Below are positions 1 through 10,300 of a stretch of 64,000 nt of DNA, piece by piece. Position 1 is the first letter of the stretch. Each line of letters opens with the position of its first letter. The position numbers were made by a program, and so were the translations under genes. Location of the stretch: contig NC_053043.1 of assembly GCF_003473485.1 (NCBI RefSeq), positions 6,830,001 to 6,894,000 of the forward strand, given 5' to 3'. The notes under the pieces are model-generated. The model saw nothing but the letters and a program-made list of their open reading frames with translations, had not been told where the DNA came from and did no database searches. The DNA is from Medicago truncatula (Eukaryota; Streptophyta; Magnoliopsida; Fabales; Fabaceae).

Positions 1-260
1 ACTCATTCCATGCTTATGCTTCTTTACTAACTAAAATAACAAGTTTGTTGGATCATCTCCCAGGTTTGGTGTTCAAACATGTGCTCCGTGAAGGCAATGT
101 ATGTGCAGACTTTTTGGCTAGGTTGGGGAGAAACTCTACTCTTGGAATAACAACTTGGATGACACCTCCTGATGAGCTGATCTCGTTGCTCAACTATGAT
201 GCTTTCGATTTCTAGTTAACTTTTGTTTTTTTTGTTTTTTATGACCTTCACCAAAAAAAA
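1..260 (+). mobile_element. LINE 3' end: RNase H C-terminus plus poly(A) tail
   Basis: An open frame entering from the left edge (positions 3-215, 70 codons and a TAG stop) encodes the C-terminal part of an RNase H domain of the kind found at the end of plant L1-type LINEs. The phrase HVLREGNVCADFLARLG is typical of it, with the Asp-x2-Leu-Ala motif. The stop is followed by a short T-rich 3' UTR and an A-run at about 252-261, the usual LINE tail. Only this tail lies in the window, so element length and state cannot be judged. A domesticated RNase H-like gene is an alternative, but the adjacent A-run favours a LINE. Confidence 0.75.
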
Positions 261-261
261 A

Positions 262-1401
262 ACACAAATAAACGTGAGAATGAGTATTATATATATTAGT
301 AATTCAAAGTGATTGTAAATTTTAACCATTATTAATATTATGTTGATGTATTGTATATTATTTATCAAATAACTAGTTTATTTTTTAAAATAATCACATA
401 AAATTTGTAACATTTTGTTATTTAATGGAAAAACTATAAATTATATCAGTTATCAATTTGAAATTAGATGATGAACATCAACAATATTAATTATTTATTT
501 AGTGTTTTATTTGTCTTCATCTATTATTATATTATTTTTTTCATTCTCTTTAATTTCTTCTTTTTGTACACATGCGTAAAATAAAAGACAATTTTACAAC
601 AGAACGAGTATTACTCTATAAATATTAACATATACTATTATGAAAAATTAGCGTCCCTCTAAGTATTTATATATCTCCTTTACATTCTTTATCTTTAATC
701 AAATACTTATTATTTTTAGATACTTTTACTTTTAATTCTTAATAAATCTTATTTATTTTTTATTTAACTTTGGCCTATGGATTTATTTATATATTCATTT
801 TTATTTTATTTTAAGCAAATGGGGTGCAAAAGATCAACCATATGCGACACTGGATTAAAATATAAAGCGAAGATTTCAACAAACTAAAAGATCTAAAATC
901 TGACTTGGTGAATGAAAAAATAAACAAAAAATGTCAAATTCCCAACGACCAAGAAACATATAAATTGACCCGAAAATATTTAAGACTAGAACAGAGCCGC
1001 AAACCCGGTTCTTGAACCATAACAGTTTTAGATAGAGAAGAACCGGTGAAAAATTGTTCCAAAACAACAACATAACCATTAAGTCAAAACAATGACATTT
1101 CCAAACAACCACAAAATTTAGTACCGTTTATGTTTGGTGTCCTGCACAACAACCTTAGCTCCTTATTCCCATGTGCAAATTTACTATGGTTTTTGAGGTT
1201 TTTGAGAGCACAATACGAAGAGTTTTGTCGGTTAATACACAACTCTGTTTTCAGTTCTAAGATTAGTCGCGTATTTGCATATAGCTTCCTCTGCATCTTT
1301 TGCTTCGCTAATTTCCCTAGTCATTTTTGGTCATAAGATTAGTCGCATATATTTACATACATTCGTCAAAGATTTGACGCATATGCTCTACAAGATGGTC
1401 A
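262..1401. other. AT-rich intergenic DNA, no gene seen
   Basis: This stretch is AT-rich with short runs of A and T. The small open frames inside it on both strands match no family I recognise and have no splice or codon signal. I see no RNA gene and no clear transposon ends. Confidence 0.5.
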
Positions 1402-1409
1402 TTTAATAC

Positions 1410-2729
1410 CATGGTAGTAAAAATCGGATCGGACCGGTCGAACCGGGAACCGGACCCTGGTACGGTCCGAAAGACCCCTAAAACCCTCTTTAATCAGAAC
1501 CGGCCAGAAACCCGTCGAACCGGATAAAAACCGGGAAAACCGACGGTCCGTGCGGTTTGGCAGGTTCAACCGCGTTTCTGGATATATTTGATTTAGAAAA
1601 GGACAACACAACCAAAACGTCGTCATTCAAGTGTTCTACCCGTAACCCTCAAACCTTCAGTTTCCGATTTTCTTCTGTTCTACTTCTACGGCGGTTCTCC
1701 GTTCATCTCAACCCTTCAGTTTTCAACGTTCTACGGTGTTTCTCAGTTTTCTGTCACCGTCACTACAAAAACCCATCAACGAGGCCCACCTTCCCTCCGC
1801 AAATTGACGGTGCGCTCTCTCCCTCCATCGACGGCGGAGTCTCTCCCTCCAACGACACCGACATCTTTTCGATTTCTTCAAGATTTGAGAATGTCTCCTT
1901 CTCAAGTGGTTTTTTCTTTATTTATTTACTTTTATTTCTTTCTAATTTTGTTTGTTTCTACACCCAGAATTTTAATTGTTCTTCTCATCAGATGTTGTTG
2001 ATTTGTTTTGTCATGCTCATCACAAATCAAATCATAATGTTATGTTTATTGTTTTGGGTGCTTGAGGAAGAAGAAGCTCCTCCTGAACTTGATATTGATG
2101 AGATTGAGAATCTTCTTTATCGTGGTGATAGTGCGATTCCAATTGTTGGTGATTCATTGAGAAACCATCAAGGTTGATATTTATTTAGTGATAACATATA
2201 TATTTTCAAGTTAATGAATAATTAAGGTTATGATCCATTTGTTTGTTATTTAATTAGGCGACTAACAATTTGATACTATGGAGTTTCAAGTTGATGAAGA
2301 CAGTGGTGTTGATGGAGATGATGGTATTGAAGATATTGTCATTCCGAGGGTCATAATTGATTACGGAGCAACAAGCCTCGATGACTATAATGATTGACAA
2401 TTGTATCAATTATTTTGTTTCTATGTTGTTAATGACATAATGTACACTGTTATTTTGTTTTACTGAACTTAATGGTTGATTTAGATTCAACTTTCATGAT
2501 ATTTTTATGTTTTTTTTAATTGTACAAGTGAAACTGTAAATAATAGATATTTTTTTGGAGAAATATTATGCATTTTTTTTTGTTTATTACTATTTTGTTA
2601 TATATATTATTTAAATATATATGTAAATAATGAAAACCGATCCGACCGCGGTTGAACCCCGATCCGACCTTAAAACCTTGAACCTATAGGTACATCGGTT
2701 CAATGACCGGTTCGATTCTGATTACCCTG
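1410..2729 (+). mobile_element. Non-autonomous hAT-family DNA transposon, about 1.3 kb
   Basis: The element is bounded by an exact 8-bp direct repeat, TTTAATAC, at 1402-1409 and 2730-2737, the target-site length of hAT elements. Its 5' end reads CATGGTAGTAAAAATCGG. The 3' end, read inward on the other strand, is CAGGGTAATCAGAATCG: imperfect terminal inverted repeats with the hAT CA..GG start. Subterminal DNA is rich in CCGGTTCGACC-type motifs on both sides. Inside are a pyrimidine-rich leader-like stretch (about 1620-1910) and an acidic coding-like tail (about 2064-2177, with EIENLLYR). I infer an internal-deletion derivative of a larger hAT element whose transposase core is gone. Capture of host DNA is possible. 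Confidence 0.82.
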
Positions 2730-2737
2730 TTTAATAC

Positions 2738-3197
2738 CCAATCCGAGTACATCATCATTGCTGCAGATTTCATAGTCGCTTAACATTGTGACAACAAAGT
2801 ATACATAGTGAAAATTTTCAAGTTCGGCTCAATGTATAAGTAACTAAACATGGCTGGATTTATATATTAATTATTGTTGCAATGTATAGAGAAACAATAA
2901 GCTATACGGGTCGTGCATCTATCATAAATTGAAGTTTGCATTTGTGAAAGCATGGTATACTGAGTTGAAAATTTTCGGTTGGGCTGGATGGATGAGTAAT
3001 TGACCATCTCTGTATCTATGATATTGCAATAATAAATTACAATACTAACTTGTGAAAAAATGTACAGACTTTGTCTAACATATATAAATAAAATGATATT
3101 GTATTATGTACAAATGTTTTTTTTACTATTGACTCAATAAATTACATTGTATCTCATTTGATAAAATTGTGAAATTTATTAATCTAATAATAAAAAC
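2738..3197. other. Intergenic, nothing recognised
   Basis: AT-rich spacer between the hAT element and the Tourist-like MITE. I see no gene, RNA or bounded repeat. Confidence 0.5.
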
Positions 3198-3200
3198 TAA

Positions 3201-4068
3201 GGCTCTGTTTGATAAAAATAGCGGATAGCTTATAAGTTAGCTGATAGCGTGTAGCTGATAGCTTTTAGCTGATAAGCTAGCTGATAGCTGATAAGCTAAC
3301 TGAAGTGTTTGGTAAAATTAACGGTTCAATTAGCTTATAAACGTAAAATGACATAAAAGGGTATTTTTAATTCATTATAAAATTTGTATCAATTGATATT
3401 TAAAATATTTAAAATTTCATAGTTTAAATATATTAATCTAATATGTCTTTCATATGTTATTTTTAAATTCATAAATTGGCTAATGTTTTATTTAAAATTG
3501 ATTTTATTTCAGTTTTTAGACTTTATAAAAAAATTAAACAAAACCTTTAAAAAAAATTAATTGTTACCCACTAAAACAAAATTAAACGTATTGACCCAAA
3601 ATCAAACAAAATTTTGTTTTTAGACTTAAAAACAAAATTAAACATAACGTAATATGATTTATTTAGGCAAACGTAACATATATTTTTTTAAGAAAAAATG
3701 TAGTTTTTATTTTTGTAAACATGAGCAAATATTTTGTAAAAATAAATAAAAGCATGAGCATATATATTTAGTTAAAGTGAAATCTGGGATTAAAAGTGCT
3801 ATGTTTTTCTTCAACGTAGTTATTTATTACAAAGGGTAGATATGAATTTTTGTTAAATTGATAAGGGTAAAAATGAGACAAAAAATGAGAAGCTATAAGC
3901 TCAAACGCTACTTGGAATAGCTTCTGAAAAATAGCTTATAAGCTTGTGAAATAAGCTATAAGCTCATGGTCAAAAAGTGTTACCAAACAGAGCTTTTTTT
4001 GTGAAACGAGCTTATAAGCTATAAGCTAAGAGCTAAAAGCTCTTTTTTTGAGTTTACCAAACAGACCC
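3201..4068. mobile_element. Tourist-like (PIF/Harbinger) MITE, 868 bp
   Basis: The ends GGCTCTGTTTG and CAAACAGACCC are imperfect inverted repeats of Tourist type, and the element is flanked by TAA on both sides (3198-3200 and 4069-4071), the Harbinger target site. The subterminal parts are dense in AGCTTATAAGCT/AGCTGATAGC palindromes. A second, internal 3'-like end (ACCAAACAGAGC near 3983-3994) suggests that the 3' terminal segment was duplicated. The middle is AT-rich and non-coding. A truncated relative lies at 50680. Confidence 0.8.
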
Positions 4069-4071
4069 TAA

Positions 4072-4750
4072 ATTATATGTGATGGAAGGAAGACTTGTTT
4101 GACTTGTGTACCATATAATATAATTGATGGCGTATATATTTAAATTGAATGTAAATATGTGACGTATATATTTAGCCCACTTGGGTTGGTCTGGTAGTAT
4201 TGGTTTGGGATCTGGGAGTATGCTCCTCATCGAGATCTCAAGTAAATATGTATGAGCTACCAAAAGCTACCGATAAAATTGATACTTAAGGTTCATAAAA
4301 AAAATAATTGATGCTTAAGGAATTAGGTGGTCTACATCTAGTTTTAGGCTTGAATTTTCATTGCTACCTCAAAAAAATTAATTAAGAAAAGTAAAAGTAG
4401 GCTTGAAAGTGTAAATATTGTACCCACCGTTTTGCTGTCCACAGCTGAAATACTATAATTTATTATACACCGATGATTTTGAAACATTGCAAACGACCGG
4501 TCACTAGATGTAAGCGTCAAGCAAATGATTTCGGATTATGAGTTAATAGTTAAAAATTGTAGAAGTTTATTCTAAAATTTTAACAACTGTGAAGTTGTGT
4601 TTATTAGGCGTCAAGTAAATGGAAGCGCTCATGCTCTTGCAATGGCAGCTTTATGCAATATTTTTGATGTAATTATAAGATGTATTGCTATGAATGAAAT
4701 GTCATAAGTTTTGTTTGTGTAAAAAAAGTCCAAAATAGACTGAAAAGTAA
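4072..4750. other. Intergenic, nothing recognised
   Basis: AT-rich DNA with no supported gene. Near 4600-4690 there is a short string that resembles the end of a decayed RNase H coding frame (SGKRQVNGSAHALA-like), probably an old LINE scrap, too short to call. Confidence 0.4.
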
Positions 4751-4752
4751 TA

Positions 4753-4899
4753 CTACCTCCGGTCCTATTTACAAGAGACAATTTACTTTTTAGATACATT
4801 GAATAATTTATGTATTTGGTTTATGTTCTTGACTAGATACATACATTATTCAATGTATCTAAAAAGTCAACTGTCTCTTGTAAATAGGACCGGAGGGAG
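4753..4899. mobile_element. Stowaway MITE, 147 bp, near-palindromic
   Basis: Flanked by TA dinucleotides (4751-4752 and 4900-4901). The 5' end CTACCTCCGGTCCTATTTAC is the reverse complement, with few changes, of the 3' end GTAAATAGGACCGGAGGGAG. The whole element can fold on itself because the inner halves (TAGATACATTGAATAATT and its complement) also pair. These are the standard marks of Tc1/mariner-derived Stowaway elements. Confidence 0.88.
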
Positions 4900-4983
4900 T
4901 ATATTTTGAAACTAAATCTCTAGAAATTCGAGCATCAAAATATGAGTTTTTGTAAAGTTTATTACCTTTTTTTTTTTTAGAAA

Positions 4984-5145
4984 TGTTAACGAGTGCCTTT
5001 GGAGCACTCTTTAAGACCTTTAAAATGTATCTTTTTTTGAAAATTTATGTAATCAATGCATTGGAAATTGAAATATTTGACTTTTTTATAGAATGATTTA
5101 TTCTTTTGGAATGCTTAAAGAGTGCCTCGGAAGCACTTGTTAACA
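4984..5145. mobile_element. Small MITE with GTTAACGAGTGCC inverted repeats
   Basis: The ends GTTAACGAGTGCCTTTGGAG and, inverted, GTTAACAAGTGCTTCCGAGG enclose about 100 bp of AT-rich DNA; a second inner inverted motif CACTCTTTAAG is present on both sides. Two relatives occur in the window, at about 40460-40617 and, more diverged, at about 58142-58300. The superfamily is not certain because the target duplication is obscured by the palindromic GTTAAC ends. Confidence 0.65.
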
Positions 5146-5574
5146 AGACTTTTTTTTTTTTTCTTTTATAGAAAAGATTGAAGGTGATATGATAATGCTG
5201 CAATTCAAAGTAAAGAAGATTTTAAGATCCAATCACCTGTCTCTCATTCTCATTCTGTCTCGGAGAGTATTTTAGTTAGTCTTCCTGATCCTTTGCGGAT
5301 CTCCACGGCTTTCGTAGAAATGGCATCAATATAAAATAAAATAAAAAATCATTTTTTTTTATTTTCAATTAAATTAGTAGTAAAAATATCAAAGTGTCAT
5401 AAAAAAATTTAAGATCCTAAAAATAATAATAATAAAGATATTAAAAATATAAAAAAAAATTAAGATATTATTGTGATTCTTTCGGCAAAAATAAACATCA
5501 TGTATACGATAAATTTATACACATATTGCATGAAAAGATAAATAAATCAAACATATAAAATATTTTAATATATA

Positions 5575-5720
5575 TTCCCTACAATCCTTATTATAAGAAA
5601 TTTTTTACTTTTTAAAATTTATTATTAAATAATTTATGTGTATTATTTATATTATAGACCAAATACATTAGTTATTTAAACCTAAAATATATTTATCCTT
5701 AAAATAAGGACTGAAGGGAG
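5575..5720. mobile_element. Stowaway MITE shared by both ACP duplication copies
   Basis: A TA-flanked element that starts TTCCCTACAATCCTTATTAT and ends CTTAAAATAAGGACTGAAGG followed by GAG; the ends are inverted repeats of the Stowaway CTCCCTCCG type. The same element sits at the same place in copy 2 (13241-13426), so it was inserted before the ACP duplication. Confidence 0.75.
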
Positions 5721-5854
5721 TAAATATAAAGATTACTTAATTAATTATTCAATGACGGGTCCTGTACAAAACAACAAGTGTATGATCCCTATACCAAACC
5801 ATCCTTGTCGGAACTTTCTCCCTCTTTCTCACGAGGAAACCTCATCACTTGTAA

Positions 5855-6640
5855 GGTGTGTTTGGTTGCGAGAAGAAATTGAGAAGAAAGAAAGAGGTGA
5901 GAAAGAATATGAGAAGAGAGAAATAGATGAGAAATAGAGTAGATTTAATATACTGTTTGATATAAAAGAAAGAGAAGAGAAATAGAAAAGAGAGAAGTTT
6001 GTTAAATTTATAAAAAGACAAAAATATCATTGTGTAACAACTTAATATTTTTATTAATATACAATTTTTGTGAAGAAAATGATACACAATTATATTGTTT
6101 ATATTAGTAAACAATATTTTTATAAAAGTAAAGCATACGTAAGTTTTTTATTTGTCATGATTTATCTTTTTTTTTTTTACGTTACGGTAGAGTTTTTTCA
6201 TTTAACATTTATTAAAACTAGTCAAATAAATTGTAAAATGTTTTAAATTATGCTTTTTTTTTTTTTTTTAAGTTATACTATCTTTTAAATTATGCTATCT
6301 TGAAATGGAAAGTGAGCTCACAAAAAGAATGAAGCGGATATGTATTAATCAGTTAAAAAATTAATCTTCTAGTTCTAGAATTAATCTTTGTAACATGTAA
6401 TATGGGAAGGAGAAATATTTTGTACTATTGTAAGGGCAAAACTGGAAGATTAGAATATTGTTTCTTTTCTTCCTTCTTTCTTCGCATGCTAACCGAGAAA
6501 AGAAAAAGGTATAGGTCCCACCTTTTTTTAGTCTCTCTCTCCAAGTTCTTCTCATACCAAACAGAAGAAGTATGATCTTTCTCTCCAACTTCTCTCTCTT
6601 TAATTTATCTCTTCTCAATTTCACTTCAACCAAACACAGT
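5855..6640. mobile_element. MITE with GTGTTTGGTTG ends, private to copy 1
   Basis: The 5' end GGTGTGTTTGGTTGCGAGAA and the inverted 3' end CACTGTGTTTGGTTGAAGTG are followed inward by matching GAAATTGAGAAGA motifs. The element interrupts sequence that is continuous in copy 2 (near 13541-13565, where ATCACTCGCAGAATCC lacks the insert). The inside is purine-rich at both ends and AT-rich in the middle, with no credible coding. The exact target duplication is unclear. It is probably a hAT- or Harbinger-type MITE. Confidence 0.7.
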
Positions 6641-7003
6641 GGTAGGGTCCCAAATAGAGAAATTCTCACGGAGAGTTTCACTTGTAAAAATAAATTGACA
6701 TCTTTATCCATGTAGATTGATTAATTAAGCATTTTGATTTAAATTTTTTATTGAATAAAGTGTTTATAATGCTCTTCAAACTCTAACTTTAGTTCATGCA
6801 AGTTTTAAGAAATCTATATATTTGTAAAAAGAATGTAACAATATTATAAAATATATATATATATATATATATATGGCTTAACTTACATTTAAATGACCCA
6901 TAACAATAGAAAAATGTGAGTTAAAAGTGTCTTGTGCATAAATTGATTTGAGTATACTTGTGTAAAATAGTGAGTTGATCAATAGATTGTTTATTTGGTT
7001 TTA

Positions 7004-7308
7004 GGCTAAACTGCATTTTTTGCCCTTTATGTTTTAAAATGTTGTGATTTTGGTCCCCTATTAAAAAAAATGGCAATTTTGGTCCATTTTATCCCAAAAT
7101 TGCTGAGAAGACGCCACGTGTCCCAAAAAAGGGGCCGTAATCGCTACTTTTTGTAAAGATAAGGGGTCAAAAAGCATATTTTCCTTATGTTAGGAGGTCA
7201 AAAGAGCATATTTCCCTAAACATAGGGGGTCACTTTTGCCATTTTTTTTAATAGGGGACCAAAATCGCAACATTTTGAAACTTAGAGGGCGAAAAATGAA
7301 GTTTAGCC
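7004..7308. mobile_element. Mutator-like MITE, 305 bp, with exact 9-bp TSD
   Basis: The element has long inverted ends (GGCTAAACTGCATTTTTTGC at the left and the complementary GAAGTTTAGCC at the right; the paired arms run about 70 bp). It is flanked by TTGGTTTTA at 6995-7003 and 7309-7317, the 9-bp duplication of Mutator-like elements. Copy 2 keeps the empty site (TTTGGTTTTACGATGAAAA near 13924-13942), which dates this insertion after the ACP duplication. Confidence 0.9.
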
Positions 7309-7353
7309 TTGGTTTTATAATGATAAAAATTGATTTTCATTGAATCGATTTTG

Positions 7354-7822
7354 GTATGGCATTTCTCACTGGCTGGGTTACCAATTAGTGCTTCCGGAAA
7401 ATGTGTTAGACCATTTATATCAATTTGGCACCTTTAGCGGCTTCTCTAACAGCAAACGCTCAACTCTTAATCTTATTTGGCTATCTTGTGTGTGGGTGAT
7501 CTGGCTTGAAAGAAATGCTCGCATATTTCACCAAAAAGAAGCTTCTTTTAATCAATTGTTAGATAAAGTTAAGCTTCAATCATACTGGTGGCTGAAAGCG
7601 AACCGACCTAGTTTTGTTTTCTCCTACCATTCATGGTGGTTGAACCCTTTACCTTGCTTATGAATATTTATGTAGCAGGGTAGCCTTATTTTTTGTTCTT
7701 GTTTTGGCCTTTTGGCACTCTTGTAATTGACTCTTTTAGCTGGGGTTTTGACACTCCTTATGCTGAAATCTCCGAGCTTTCAGTATTTTAATCCATTTTA
7801 GTTTCTTCAAAAAAAAAAAAAA
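7354..7822 (+). mobile_element. 5'-truncated LINE (zf-RVT domain, 3' UTR, poly(A))
   Basis: An open frame running to a stop at 7661-7663 encodes the C-terminal zinc-binding reverse-transcriptase tail (zf-RVT) of plant L1 LINEs; the stretch LIWLSCVWVIWLERNARIFH is diagnostic. A 3' UTR and a run of 14 A at 7809-7822 follow. The 5' border can be placed from copy 2 of the duplication: homology to host DNA ends at GATTTTG (7353) and resumes at CGTTTAAATATG just after the A-run. About 30 bp present in copy 2 are missing here, so insertion seems to have deleted target DNA. It is too short to be mobile. Confidence 0.85.
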
Positions 7823-8478
7823 TCCGTTTAAATATGTTATTAAGAAGGTGAATGGAACATTAAACCTATATGTAATAAACATATTTAAATACAAAAGTTA
7901 AAAATTCTAACTTCAAATTAAAATATGTTATTATCTAATAAATTCAATTATAATCGAAACTCTCAAACATAACAAAATCAGTTTTAAATTTTCAGAATAA
8001 CTTGAAATCCACGGACAAGCTAATAAAAACATGCATGAAAACTAAGAATCACATTTAAAGAAGAAAAAAAACTCAAAATTTCAACTTAAAGTTAGAATAT
8101 GTTTTGAAGTATATTTGATATTCTTATAAAAAAAAAAAATGTTGATATCAGTCAGACGTATCAATATACACCAAAAAAAGAGGTCAGATACATGAAAGTT
8201 AAAGAGTTGATCGATTTACTCCCACCGTCTCTAGTTATACTTCTCGTAATATAAATTTGTTTAAAAATGAGTTTGATTAAATTGTGCAAGATTGCACATG
8301 TTATAAAGTAATTAAAAGTTAAACTTTTTATTGAAAAATAATATAAAAATTAAGGGGAACAATTTATTAAAAAGATATATATTTATCATAAAATGCACAA
8401 GTTATAATACAAATTTATTTTTTTAAACTTCTTAACATGTGCAAATCTACACATGATAGAAAAATTCTTTAAAAATTA

Positions 8479-9063
8479 GGGTTAAATATGTTTGTAGTCT
8501 CTATATATAAATATACCAACTCTTCTTTGTAGTCCCTATAAAAATTCTTCGACTTACGGTCTCCTAAAAATTTTCCATTTTCAATTTTGGTCTCTCTTTT
8601 AAAGTAAACTCATATGTAGAATTCATATTCTTGAATAAAATGTTGCTGAAAAGTAAATAATATTATAAGAATTCCTTCAAAAAAAAAATTATAAGAATCT
8701 CTCCCAAAAAAAAATTATAATTTGTTAACAAAATATGGATTTTTATATTTTTGGTGGTTCAAAATTCATATTTAATTCATGATTTATTAAAAAATTATAT
8801 TTTTTTTGGATAGATTTTTTTCAATATTCTACACGTTAATGGAAGATTTCATTTAAAAATACACGAGTTGACTTAATAATAGGGAGGAAAGTCCTTGTAA
8901 GCTTAGCTCAGTTGGTATGGACAATGCATAAAATATGTAAGGTCCGGGGTTCGAACCACGACCACCACCAAAAAAATAATAGGGAGCAAAAATCGAAGGA
9001 AAATTTTAGAGGGATTAAAACAAAATTTGATATATTTATAGAGTACAAAACCATATTTAACCC
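8479..9063. mobile_element. Mutator-like MITE, 585 bp, with exact 9-bp TSD
   Basis: The ends GGGTTAAATATGTTTGTAGT and, inverted, GGGTTAAATATGGTTTTGTA are flanked by TAAAAATTA at 8470-8478 and 9064-9072. Both arms carry the TAGTCCCTATA/TTTTGGTCTC motifs common in legume MULE-type MITEs. It carries a nested SINE at 8887-8974. Confidence 0.88.
8887..8974 (+). mobile_element. tRNA-derived SINE nested in the MITE
   Basis: The sequence contains a polymerase III box A (TAGCTCAGTTGGT) and box B (GGTTCGAACC) spaced as in tRNA, ends CCACCACCAAAAAAA, and is flanked by a perfect 12-bp duplication AATAATAGGGAG (8875-8886 and 8975-8986). The anticodon arm does not fold as a real tRNA. A box A-like scrap of the same family (ATAGCTCAGTTAGCATG) lies near 9704-9720. 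Confidence 0.85.
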
Positions 9064-9175
9064 TAAAAATTACTAGATATATTTATTTCTTATTTTTTCA
9101 AGTTGCTTTGAAACATGAAAAGTCAATATTAACTGCAACTACTACAAACAAATGGTAATTTAGCAATAATATATA

Positions 9176-9516
9176 CTCCTTCCGTCCTAAATTGTAAGGA
9201 AAAAAATCAAATCACACTTATTAAGAAAATTAAAACATAAAAATTTGAAGTATAGTTTTTTATGTTTTCATTGGAATAAATTTTATAGGAAGATGTAAAA
9301 ACAATTTTTATTGACTATTGGTTATGGAAAAAAATGGAAGAGAGAGAAAATTGAATGTAATTTACATTTAATTTAATGAGAATAAACAAAAGCTTTTATC
9401 GGAAAAGATGGTTTAAAAAAATCAAGATCAAATACAATAAAAATTTATCTTTTTTACTTACATTCTGGAACAAAGAAAATGAATTTTTTTTCTCTTACAT
9501 TTTGGGATGGATGAAG
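9176..9516. mobile_element. Stowaway MITE, 341 bp
   Basis: TA-flanked (9174-9175 and 9517-9518), with ends CTCCTTCCGTCCTAAATTGT and, inverted, CTTCATCCATCCCAAAATGT. The interior is AT-rich and non-coding. It lies in the part of copy 1 that has no counterpart in copy 2. Confidence 0.82.
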
Positions 9517-10080
9517 TACACAAAATTTACATATTAATTATACCAACAATTTTTTTAATATATTTGTGAAAAGTGAAATAAATGTTTATAATCAATGACA
9601 TATGAAATATATCGTATTAAATGTCTCTTTGACAAACATAAAAAATTAAGCTTATAATTTATAAACTCGTAGAATTAAAAGAAATCGTTGTCCCCATGAA
9701 CATAGCTCAGTTAGCATGAATATGCATTGTTATGGGAGAATTTTCTAACGTGTGTTTTTCTCCTGTTTTCTACTGTGTGAAAATCTACACCAATAAACAT
9801 ATTATCTCTCATAATTTTTAAGTTTTTAACATTTAGATTTTCATGTATTTATTTTTGTTTAAAGACTAAGATAAGATTTAACTGAACCCTCCTGTCATCG
9901 AAGAGGATTCATTCTCCTTTGCTACATGTATTGGTTGGAATTGGAACCCCAAATATCCATATGTTTACTTTTAAAAAAAGGTTAATTTTAACCGTTAGGT
10001 TTTGGGTAATAGAAAGAAAAAAAATGTTTGTAAAGAGCTTATATAATTTATTTTCTCACGAGTCACACAACAAACAGTCA

Positions 10081-10195
10081 CACGTGCCGGCCTCGAAAGT
10101 ATCGAAGGAAAGTTGGAAAAACCTCAAAACCTTAACTCGAGGAACCAAACCCAACCAACAATACTGTACATACTATAGTGTTGTTCCTATAAATA
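10081..10195 (+). promoter_or_regulatory. ACP copy 1 core promoter (G-box and TATA box)
   Basis: A G-box, CACGTG, at 10081-10086 lies in a block that is nearly identical in copy 2 (CACACGTGCC, then CGAAAGTATCGAA and GAAAGTTGGAAAAACCTC). A TATA box, TATAAATA, is at 10188-10195, 113 bp before the ATG. Conservation amid otherwise decayed flanks suggests that this block controls expression. The role of the G-box is inference. Confidence 0.6.
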
Positions 10196-10300
10196 CATTC
10201 ATCAGTGTTTTAACGACTCATTTTATTTTGTGTTTCATTTCATTTCATTTTCACTTTGTTAGCTCCGTCTTTCTTTAGATCTCAGATCTCTCTGTTTCCA

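Noticed and set aside
1557-2177. A 206-codon plus-strand frame as an independent gene
   Set aside because: It lies wholly inside the hAT element, spans leader-like and intron-like sequence, and shows no domain.
6844-6875. The (TA)n run as a regulatory element
   Set aside because: Simple AT repeat in intergenic DNA with no gene close downstream.
8896-8958. A tRNA gene at the box A/box B sequence
   Set aside because: The anticodon and acceptor stems do not pair, an A-rich tail follows, and a target duplication flanks it: it is a SINE.
9919-10278. A 119-codon frame before ACP copy 1
   Set aside because: It covers the promoter and leader of the ACP gene and is not conserved as a frame in copy 2.
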